This document shows positions 16,566 to 23,228 of a stretch of DNA of 37,157 nucleotides, piece by piece. Made by a program: the position numbers and the translations under genes. This DNA comes from an uncultured Limnohabitans sp. (GTDB taxonomy: Bacteria; Pseudomonadota; Gammaproteobacteria; Burkholderiales; Burkholderiaceae_C). Position 1 is the stretch's first letter. Each line of letters begins with the position of its first letter. The stretch is taken from positions 1-37,157 of the forward strand of contig CALEYZ010000182.1 in the NCBI GenBank assembly GCA_937928195.1, given 5' to 3'. The notes below the pieces were generated by a model that saw only the letters and a program-made list of their open reading frames with translations, was not told where the DNA came from and did not search any database.

Positions 16566-16919
16566 TTACTGAGCCAAGATCCACTGCACCAAGTTTTTAA
16601 TTTGTGCGGCGTCTTTGGGAGGTGAAGTTTTCACAACTTTGTGCTCTTCTTCGTGACCATCAGGGAATTTGGCTTTTTCGCCTGATGTGATGTGCTCAAT
16701 CAAGCGGGCTTCAGCATTGGCTTTACCTTTGTATTTGGCAGCCACAGCTTTGTATGCAGGGCCATCTTTTTCTTTGTCAATTGCGTGGCACTTCAGGCAG
16801 TTGTTCTGCTTGGCCAACGCCTTTGCCGCCTCTTCGTCCAAGGCGTGTGCGCTTGGGAAAAATACCAATGTGGACAATGCCACAGCGGCTGACAGTGCAA
16901 ACTTGAGATTGATTTTCAT
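16566..16919 (-). CDS. mtoD: Small monoheme class I-like cytochrome c (MtoD-like)
   Basis: This 117-residue periplasmic cytochrome has a signal peptide (about 1-26, cleaved after AHA) and a single CLKCH at 41-45. The following DGPAYKAVAAKYKG and the C-terminal IKNLVQWIL helix are as in small c551/c552-type cytochromes. The mature protein contains no methionine at all, so the usual Met sixth ligand is missing. His89 or His93 in DGHEEEHKVVK is the best candidate. It is the first gene of the cassette, 39 nt before the decaheme gene, and probably shuttles electrons between that cytochrome and other periplasmic or membrane carriers. The MtoD label is by context and size. The sequence itself would also fit a generic c-type cytochrome. 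Confidence 0.85.
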   Translation of the reverse strand: MKINLKFALSAAVALSTLVFFPSAHALDEEAAKALAKQNNCLKCHAIDKEKDGPAYKAVAAKYKGKANAEARLIEHITSGEKAKFPDGHEEEHKVVKTSPPKDAAQIKNLVQWILAQ

Positions 16920-16947
16920 TGGATGACCCCTTTTTCAACGTTCTTAA

Positions 16948-16954
16948 ATTCCTA
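16948..16954 (-). promoter_or_regulatory. Second TAGGAAT half-site upstream of the monoheme cytochrome gene
   Basis: Reads TAGGAAT on the minus strand, the same heptamer that forms each arm of the 16-bp palindrome at 17012-17027. It lies 29 nt before the mtoD-like start. It is a possible extra regulator half-site. A single heptamer can occur by chance. Confidence 0.3.
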
Positions 16955-17011
16955 GTCACGATTCTCTGGTTTGAGGGTGATGTTGGATATCAGCACGGGA
17001 TGAATTTGGGC

Positions 17012-17027
17012 ATAGGAATATTCCTAT
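17012..17027 (-). promoter_or_regulatory. 16-bp perfect palindrome, candidate response-regulator operator
   Basis: ATAGGAAT-ATTCCTAT is an uninterrupted perfect palindrome in the 138-nt gap between the response regulator gene and the cytochrome cassette. It is centred about 100 nt upstream of the first cytochrome start. The size and dyad symmetry suit a NarL/LuxR-family dimer, and the regulator gene is next door. Confidence 0.55.
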
Positions 17028-17057
17028 ACCGCCAGGGATGCACCGCGCAAGGGCGGG

Positions 17058-17696
17058 TCAATCGGACATCAAATGGTGTGCGATGGCGTATCGAACCAAA
17101 TCAACTTGGGTACTCATCCCCATTTTGGCCATGATGTGAGACTTGTGCGTACTCACCGTTTTGATGCTCAACGAGAGTTCGTTGGCAATGTCGGTCATGC
17201 TCATGCCGCGCACAATCCGTTCAAATATCTGAAACTCACGGTCACTGAGACGCTTGTGAGGTAGCACTTCCGTGTGAGGCGTCGCTTCTGAAACCAACAA
17301 CTCAGCGACTTTGGCACTGAAATACACCCCCCCCGCCGCCACTTTTCGCAAGGCCGGCAAAATCAAATCGCTGTCACCTTCTTTGGACAGGTAGCCAGAA
17401 GCCCCAGCACGCAGTGCGCGCACCGCGTATTGCTCCTCTGGGTGCATGCTGAAAATGAGCACCGGACATTTAGGCTTTTCCGATTTGATCAGTTTGATCA
17501 ATTCAATGCCGCTTCGACCTGGCATGGACAAATCCAATACCACCAGCCCCCAATCTCGCTCGCGTACCTTTTCCAGCGCCATCGTGCCATTCATGGCTTC
17601 ACCCACCACCACCATGTCTGGTGTATCTGCCAGTATTTTTTTCAAGCCATCGCGAATGATGGCGTGATCGTCTGCTATCAACACTTCAATTTTCAC
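17058..17696 (-). CDS. NarL/FixJ-type (LuxR-family) response regulator
   Basis: This is a 212-residue two-component regulator. The receiver domain (about 1-120) has the acidic pair DD at 9-10, phospho-acceptor Asp55 in VVLDLSMPG and conserved Lys105 in YLSKEG. A LuxR-type helix-turn-helix follows at about 148-205 (LSDREFQIFERIVRG, then LSIKTVSTHKSHIMAKM). It starts at GTG 17696, overlapping the kinase stop by 3 nt (GTGA), with AGGAA 9 nt upstream, so kinase and regulator are translationally coupled. It is the gene just before the cytochrome cassette and the 16-bp palindrome, so it is the likely direct regulator of that cassette. Confidence 0.94.
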   Translation of the reverse strand: MKIEVLIADDHAIIRDGLKKILADTPDMVVVGEAMNGTMALEKVRERDWGLVVLDLSMPGRSGIELIKLIKSEKPKCPVLIFSMHPEEQYAVRALRAGASGYLSKEGDSDLILPALRKVAAGGVYFSAKVAELLVSEATPHTEVLPHKRLSDREFQIFERIVRGMSMTDIANELSLSIKTVSTHKSHIMAKMGMSTQVDLVRYAIAHHLMSD

Positions 17697-19732
17697 AGCA
17701 CGACTTCCTCTTTATGCGCCTTCAGTGGCAACATAACTTCAATCAGCACACCCGGGTGAATCTCCGAATCGAATGCGGTAGAAATACGAAACTCACCGCC
17801 CAGCGCATTGACACGCTCTCGCATGCTGACCAAGCCAATGCCGCCTACTCGAATTTTTTCGGGCATGCCAATCCCATCATCTTGAATGCGCAAACACAGA
17901 GATTCACCATTCGAGGACAGCGAGACATGGACATTGTGAGCCTGTGCGTGGCGCAAGATGTTGGTCAAAGACTCTTGCACAATTCGAAAGAGTGCTGTTG
18001 CGCGCGCGTCATCATTGACCAGCTCATGTGCCGGCAGGTTCAGCACAATCTTCAAGTGACTGCGTTTTGCAACTTCGGCCACATGCCATTCCACAGCCTC
18101 CGCAAATCCCAAATCGTCCAAAATGAGTGGTCTGAGATCAGTGGAAATTCGTCGCACCGAAGTGATGGCCACATCCAACATGCGCTTCATGTCTGTCACG
18201 CGGTCAAGGGGCAATTCTCGACCCTCTTTGATGCGAGAACTGAGCCACGCCAGCTCCAATTTCAAGCCCGTCAATTGCTGTCCCAAATCATCGTGCAGTT
18301 CACGAGAAATGCGTGACCGCTCTTGTTCACGAACATCCTGCAACGAGGACGACAATTCTCGCAATTGCGCATTCAACTGATGCAGGTCAGCTTCCGCACG
18401 CCTGCGTTGCGTCACGTCACGCAAAACAGCTGTCATCTGGGATTTGCCGCCAATCATTGTTTTGGAAATGCTTGACTCAATTGGGAACTCAGTTCCATCC
18501 GACCTTCTTCCCATGATGTTGAGCTGTGGTGCCATGGCACGCGAGACCCCATCCGATTCTGAAAAGTTGTCAACATGTCGCTGATGCGAATGCCGCATGG
18601 TGTTGGGCAATAGCAAGTCCAAGGACTTGCCCATGACATCTTTGGCATGCATTTGAAACATTTTTTCCGCAGCAGGATTGAACAGCAAAATATTTTGTTG
18701 CGAATCAATCCCCACAATAGCGTCCATCACCGAGTCGATGGTGTGGTGATATCGAACATGCGCCTCGTTCAGTGCCGCTGCCATTTTCTCCTCTCGTTCG
18801 AGTTCCCGCATGAGAAAACCAGCCACCGTCACAATCGCAATCAGCATGAGGACGGCGCCAAGCGCAATGGGCACAGAAGTCTCGCGCCATGATGCCAAGG
18901 CCATGTCTTCGTCGTTCATCACACTGACCAAAAACGGAAAATTTTTAAGTCTGCCCATTGAATAAACACTGGCCACACCATCGCCGCTTTGATGCGCGAT
19001 CATTTTAATTTCACCACCCGTTTGGGGCAGCAATTCGCGGCTCAATTCTGGCGCAAGTGTGCCTAGCAAATTTTCTCGATGCGGCGAACTCGCCACCAAA
19101 GTTCCATCTTCCATGTAGATGGAAATTGGACGGTCATATTCCAATTTCACATGGCTGAAAAGCTGTTCCAGATTGGCAATTTGAAGTGAGACAACAATGA
19201 CGCCTCTGAATTCATCATTTTTACCCCCAATCCTGCGCGCCATGTTCAGCGTCCAAAGCCCTTTGGCTTGGTTTTGTCTGGGGCGATCAATGAAAAGCCC
19301 AGGATCTGCGGCGCCTGCAAAGGCTTTGTAATATGCTTGACTTGCAACATTGACACCGATGTCTTTGTCTCGGTCCGATCCATTGACCACGCCACCACGG
19401 TCATCCACCACGAAGAGATTGCCAGTGGCATTCAAAGCATGTGCTCGCGTATTAAGAAGCAAATATATTTGTTCGCTGTCAAGTGAGAATTGACGACCAT
19501 ACGTTGTCTGTAAGCGCTCTTGGACGCCTTGCAACACCAAGTCGGCCGATTCAAAGCTGTGTTCTGTTTGTCGCAAAAACAGTTGCGTCAGGCTGTGGGT
19601 TTCCTGCCGTGATCGATCTAACTCTCTCGTTTTCAAATCTTGCAACAATAACAAGACAGCGACAATCACGACACAGACGGTCATGCCAGCCAACAAAATC
19701 ACGGCGTGTGCAGGTTTGAAACTAAGTCGCAT
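17693..19732 (-). CDS. Membrane-bound sensor histidine kinase (periplasmic sensor + PAS + HisKA_3)
   Basis: This is a 679-residue NarX/UhpB-class kinase. Membrane helix 1 (about 10-30) and helix 2 (about 288-308) enclose a roughly 255-residue periplasmic domain resembling dCache/PDC sensors (LFVVDDRGGVVNGSD near 106, RRIGGKNDEFRGVIVVSL near 167). A cytoplasmic PAS domain (about 327-445) and HisKA_3 dimerisation domain follow, with phospho-acceptor His480 in ISRELHDDLGQQL. The HATPase domain (about 578-672) has N-box FRIVQESLTNILRHA and G-box DDGIGM. PAS lacks an obvious Cys or His cofactor signature. I chose ATG 19732. GTG 19756 is possible, and neither has a convincing ribosome site. An FNR box lies 62 nt upstream. 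The signal is unknown. Context suggests redox, metal or an electron donor/acceptor. Confidence 0.92.
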   Translation of the reverse strand: MRLSFKPAHAVILLAGMTVCVVIVAVLLLLQDLKTRELDRSRQETHSLTQLFLRQTEHSFESADLVLQGVQERLQTTYGRQFSLDSEQIYLLLNTRAHALNATGNLFVVDDRGGVVNGSDRDKDIGVNVASQAYYKAFAGAADPGLFIDRPRQNQAKGLWTLNMARRIGGKNDEFRGVIVVSLQIANLEQLFSHVKLEYDRPISIYMEDGTLVASSPHRENLLGTLAPELSRELLPQTGGEIKMIAHQSGDGVASVYSMGRLKNFPFLVSVMNDEDMALASWRETSVPIALGAVLMLIAIVTVAGFLMRELEREEKMAAALNEAHVRYHHTIDSVMDAIVGIDSQQNILLFNPAAEKMFQMHAKDVMGKSLDLLLPNTMRHSHQRHVDNFSESDGVSRAMAPQLNIMGRRSDGTEFPIESSISKTMIGGKSQMTAVLRDVTQRRRAEADLHQLNAQLRELSSSLQDVREQERSRISRELHDDLGQQLTGLKLELAWLSSRIKEGRELPLDRVTDMKRMLDVAITSVRRISTDLRPLILDDLGFAEAVEWHVAEVAKRSHLKIVLNLPAHELVNDDARATALFRIVQESLTNILRHAQAHNVHVSLSSNGESLCLRIQDDGIGMPEKIRVGGIGLVSMRERVNALGGEFRISTAFDSEIHPGVLIEVMLPLKAHKEEVVL

Positions 19733-19787
19733 GCCTTGATTTTGCTGGCAAGCCACTGTGAAACGGCGTCGGAATGCCGCTCAATCC

Positions 19788-19801
19788 TTGATCTAAATCA
19801 A
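19788..19801 (-). promoter_or_regulatory. Perfect FNR/Anr-type binding site upstream of the two-component genes
   Basis: TTGAT-CTAA-ATCAA matches the FNR/Anr consensus in all ten half-site bases and extends to a 9-4-9 dyad (19784-19805). It lies between the stop of the upstream hypothetical gene and the kinase start, about 62 nt from the chosen ATG. No T-run follows on either strand, so it is not an intrinsic terminator. It suggests oxygen-dependent control of the sensor/regulator pair. Confidence 0.65.
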
Positions 19802-19812
19802 GGATCTAGATT

Positions 19813-20277
19813 TCAATGCGTTGAAGGGTCTGAAGTGCGTTTGTCTGCCGCCAATTCCATTGCCTGTTTTTCCGCCTCTGCTTGTCGATACAGGCCCAAT
19901 ACATTTGGCAGTCGCTCCAGCATTTCTACCCATTCATATTCAAATGGCAATCCAATCCAGTCGCCGTTGGCCTTCAGCCCGGCAATGCTGGCCTTGATTT
20001 TGTGACGCGCCACATCAAAAACTTGCAGCTCTGCTTCGGTCAAGGACTCGCGTTTGTTCTTGGAAATTTCAGCTTCCAGAAGCACCAGCATGTCGTGGTG
20101 AACAGCCAGTTCGTGTTTCAAGGCTTCGGAAGATCGAGCGCCAGTGTGCGGGTGCTGCATTTCTTCCAACCTTTCGGTGATCTCTTTGAAGTTTTGTTGT
20201 GTTTGAAAGTAAAAAATCAAAAATCCAGCCAAAAGAATAAACAGGATGCCGACCACCAACAGAAAAAAATTGTCCAT
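19813..20277 (-). CDS. Membrane-anchored protein of unknown function
   Basis: I do not recognise this 154-residue protein. It has one N-terminal membrane helix (about 4-24, FFLLVVGILFILLAGFLIFYF). A charged, helix-prone region (about 25-110, rich in Glu, Lys and Leu, probably coiled coil) follows, then a C-terminal part with GDWIGLPFEYEWVEMLERLP (about 105-124) and a polar tail. There are no Cys residues and no haem motif. ATG 20277 is chosen for GAGG 6 nt upstream. A GTG at 20289 is the alternative. It lies upstream of the two-component genes on the same strand, separated from them by the FNR box, and is divergent from the molybdenum hydroxylase gene. The topology suggests most of it is cytoplasmic or periplasmic with a single anchor. 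No function is assigned. Confidence 0.75.
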   Translation of the reverse strand: MDNFFLLVVGILFILLAGFLIFYFQTQQNFKEITERLEEMQHPHTGARSSEALKHELAVHHDMLVLLEAEISKNKRESLTEAELQVFDVARHKIKASIAGLKANGDWIGLPFEYEWVEMLERLPNVLGLYRQAEAEKQAMELAADKRTSDPSTH

Positions 20278-20412
20278 GCAGGACCTCACTTCCGAGAATT
20301 AGAGACATCGTACTCAAGTGTCTCAAGGGTAGCAACTCTGCATAAGTCCTCAATACCCCTATCGGCAAATAAGCTGCTTCAAAGCTACACTGCGCTTTAG
20401 GAGAAACCGTCT

Positions 20413-22758
20413 GTGAACCATTCAGCCACTACACCCCAGTCCCCTTCTGATCAAGAGATCGCTCGCTTTGGCAGCGGCAAGGCCGTCCACCGCCTTGAAG
20501 ACCAGCAACTGCTGCTGGGTGCGGGTGCTTATGCCAATGACATCAGTCGCCCCGACCAGGCTCACTTGGTATTCCTGCGTTCACCCTACCCCCATGCCCG
20601 CATCACGCGTTTAGACACACTCTCTGCCAAAGCCATGCCTGGTGTGCTGGCGGTCTTCAGTGGTCAAGATTTGCTGAGCGCTGGTGTCAAACCCATGGCA
20701 CGCCCCATGAATTTCAAGCGTGCAGATGGCTCCCCACTGTCCTCTACCACCCGCTTCATATTGGCAAACGACACGGTTCGCTTTGTGGGCGAACCCATTG
20801 TGGCCGTCGTCGCCACCTCAGAGGAGCTGGCCCGCAACGCCATCGAAGCCATTGAAATTGATTTTGATGCATTGCCCAGTGCCACCACACTTGCCGATGC
20901 ACTGGCACCCACTGCACCGCTGTTTACAGAGGCACCCGACAACCGCGTTGCAGAAACTCGGTACGGTGATGTACAGGCCACCCAATCTGCATTTGACCAA
21001 GCCGCGCATGTCGTTCATTTGGACATCGTGAATCAACGCGTTGCAGCCTTGTCCATCGAGCCACGCAGCGTGCTGGCGTATCCAGACCAAGGCAGACTGC
21101 ACATTCGCATGAGCAGCCAAATGCCCACCGGGGTTCGAACCACCGTTTCTGATTTGCTGGGCATCGACAAAGACAACATTCGCGTCATCGTGGGTGATGT
21201 GGGCGGCGGTTTCGGCATGAAAACTGGCGCCTACGCGGAAGATGTGGTCACCGCCTACTGCGCTCACACATTGCAACGGCCCGTCAAATGGATTGCCGAT
21301 CGAAGTGAAGAATTCCTCAGCAGCTCTCACGGTCGCGACATTCAAACGCATGCCTCTTTGGCATTGGCCAGTGATGGCAAAATTTTGGGCCTGCGCATCC
21401 AAACACTGGCCAATGTGGGCGCCTACCCCACCATGACCGGACTGGCCATTCAAATGCTGATTGGCCCTTGGGTCCAAAGCAGCGTCTACGACATCCAAAC
21501 GATCGACTTCCACTTCACGGGTGTCATGACCAACACGGCCAGCACGGGAGCCTACCGGGGTGCCGGTCGTCCTGAAGCCATCTACAACATGGAACGCTTG
21601 ATGGACGAGGCAGCCCGCGTGAGTGGCATCGACCGCGTGCAATTACGCCGTCGCAACTTGATTCAAGCAACGCAAATGCCTTACAAGAACCCCATGGGTC
21701 AGGTGTACGACACCGGCGCATTTGAAATGATCATGGACCAAGGCTTGGAAAAAGCGGACTGGGCTGGCTTTGCCAAGCGTGAAGCAGCCTCCAAAGCCAA
21801 AGGCCTGTGGCGTGGGTTGGGCATTGCCACTTTCTTGGAATGGACCGGCGGCAATGCCTTGGAAGAAAACGTGCAAGTGCAAATCTTGGCCGATGGCACC
21901 ATTGAAGTGGCATCGGCGGTGAATGCCATGGGCCAAGGCATTGCCACTTCCTTGGCACAGCTGGTGGTTGATGTATTTGGCGTTGACATCGCCAAAGTAC
22001 GCGTGATATTGGGCGACACAGACCGTGCCAATGGTTTTGGCAGTGCGGGTTCACGCTCACTGTTCACCGGTGGTTCTGCCATGCGGGTTGGCGCAGAAAA
22101 AACTTTGGACAAAGCACGCGAATTGGCAGGACAGGCACTAGAAGCTTCACCCGCAGATTTGGCTTATGCCAGTGGCAACTTCAGCGTCAGGGGCACTGAT
22201 TTGAAAATCAGTTTGGCCGATCTGGCCAAGCGTCAACCCGATGCCAGAATTGAGCTGCAATCAAGCACCACCGCAAGCGGCCCGACATGGCCCAATGGAT
22301 GCCACATTTGTGAAGTAGAGATTGATCCCACAACGGGCGAAACCAGCGTGGTGTCCTACACGTCCATGAACGATGTGGGGCGCATTGTGAACCCCATGAT
22401 TGTGGAGGGGCAATTGGATGGCGGTGCTGTTCAAGGAATGGGGCAAGCATTGCTTGAAAATTTAGTTTATGACGCTGAAAGTGGCCAACTGGTGACTGGC
22501 AGTTTGATGGACTACGCAGCACCGCGTGCAGACATCATGCCTCAAATGTTCCGTACATTTACAAACCAATCGGTCCCCAGCACCAACAATGTTTTGGGCG
22601 TGAAAGGTGTGGGCGAACTGGGCACCATTGGTGCAACACCCTGTGTGGTGAATGCGATTGCGGACGCATTGGCTCGAAATGGAAAGCAGCAAAAATCACA
22701 AAAACTGCAAATGCCGCTTACTCCTTTTAGATTGTGGGAATTACTTAACGACGCATGA
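20413..22758 (+). CDS. Xanthine dehydrogenase-family molybdopterin-binding subunit (CoxL form II-like)
   Basis: This is a 781-residue large subunit of a molybdenum hydroxylase, a family that oxidises aldehydes, purines, N-heterocycles or CO. An N-terminal a/b hammerhead domain (about 25-140) precedes the molybdopterin-binding domains (about 165-750). GDVGGGFGMKTGAY and the AYRGAGR loop (380-386) are present. The latter marks form II rather than true CO dehydrogenase, which has AYRCSFR. The catalytic Glu735 is in GVGELG. It starts at GTG with AGGAGA about 8 nt upstream. No [2Fe-2S] or FAD subunit genes are adjacent, so partners must be encoded elsewhere or the enzyme uses another acceptor. It is followed by a winged-helix regulator. 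The substrate is unknown. Confidence 0.92.
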   Translation: MNHSATTPQSPSDQEIARFGSGKAVHRLEDQQLLLGAGAYANDISRPDQAHLVFLRSPYPHARITRLDTLSAKAMPGVLAVFSGQDLLSAGVKPMARPMNFKRADGSPLSSTTRFILANDTVRFVGEPIVAVVATSEELARNAIEAIEIDFDALPSATTLADALAPTAPLFTEAPDNRVAETRYGDVQATQSAFDQAAHVVHLDIVNQRVAALSIEPRSVLAYPDQGRLHIRMSSQMPTGVRTTVSDLLGIDKDNIRVIVGDVGGGFGMKTGAYAEDVVTAYCAHTLQRPVKWIADRSEEFLSSSHGRDIQTHASLALASDGKILGLRIQTLANVGAYPTMTGLAIQMLIGPWVQSSVYDIQTIDFHFTGVMTNTASTGAYRGAGRPEAIYNMERLMDEAARVSGIDRVQLRRRNLIQATQMPYKNPMGQVYDTGAFEMIMDQGLEKADWAGFAKREAASKAKGLWRGLGIATFLEWTGGNALEENVQVQILADGTIEVASAVNAMGQGIATSLAQLVVDVFGVDIAKVRVILGDTDRANGFGSAGSRSLFTGGSAMRVGAEKTLDKARELAGQALEASPADLAYASGNFSVRGTDLKISLADLAKRQPDARIELQSSTTASGPTWPNGCHICEVEIDPTTGETSVVSYTSMNDVGRIVNPMIVEGQLDGGAVQGMGQALLENLVYDAESGQLVTGSLMDYAAPRADIMPQMFRTFTNQSVPSTNNVLGVKGVGELGTIGATPCVVNAIADALARNGKQQKSQKLQMPLTPFRLWELLNDA

Positions 22759-22822
22759 GCTAATTTCACAAATAATAGATACTTTGCTACTATTTCTCGC
22801 ACAAGATTATTAGAATTAGAGT

Positions 22823-23185
22823 ATGACCACGAAGAGCAACTCCACCGCCACCGCCTACTTGCGTTTTCTGCAGTTGGCCAGAGGCATCCAGCAATTGCCA
22901 GACGCGCCGCAGTTCGACGCCAACGAAAAAGCATTGCTAGAAGAAATTGCACTGCGTTGGTTTGAGAATCGCACCATGACGGTTCGGGAAGCCATTGGCC
23001 TTGCCCATCTAGGCTCTCCTGCCACATTGCACAAACGCATTACGCGCCTGCGTCAAAAAGATTTACTGATGACCTTCAATCAGACGGACGACAAGCGCGC
23101 AAAGTACCTGATTCCAACCGAGAAAACAATCGCCATGTTTGGCGACTTCGGTAAGAAGATGAACACGGTGTTGGCAGCGACTTAA
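22823..23185 (+). CDS. Small MarR-like winged-helix transcriptional regulator
   Basis: This 120-residue protein contains a winged helix. The helix pair TMTVREAIGLAHLGSPATLHKRITRLRQKDLL (about 51-82) looks like an HTH with recognition helix and wing, and the following DDKRAKYLIPTEKT resembles the MarR DxRxxxxxLT wing. It is shorter than typical MarR proteins (about 140-150). The N-terminal helix (about 10-25) and C-terminal helix (about 104-118) could form the dimer interface. It is preceded by a 64-nt AT-rich gap after the molybdenum hydroxylase gene, so it may have its own promoter. The regulated genes are unknown. Confidence 0.75.
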   Translation: MTTKSNSTATAYLRFLQLARGIQQLPDAPQFDANEKALLEEIALRWFENRTMTVREAIGLAHLGSPATLHKRITRLRQKDLLMTFNQTDDKRAKYLIPTEKTIAMFGDFGKKMNTVLAAT

Positions 23186-23228
23186 ATTGGCAAACCTGTG
23201 CGCGGGCCCTTTGTCTCGCATGCGCAAA

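Noticed and set aside
19784..19805. Dyad considered as a terminator of the hypothetical gene ending at 19813
   Set aside because: There is no U-run on the minus strand after it, and the core is exactly the FNR consensus.
20818..21642. 274-codon minus-strand frame inside the molybdenum hydroxylase gene
   Set aside because: It is antisense to conserved motifs of the large subunit, with no family resemblance and no ribosome site.
20413..22758. True aerobic CO dehydrogenase large subunit
   Set aside because: The active-site loop is AYRGAGR, not the form I AYRCSFR, and the coxS and coxM genes are absent.
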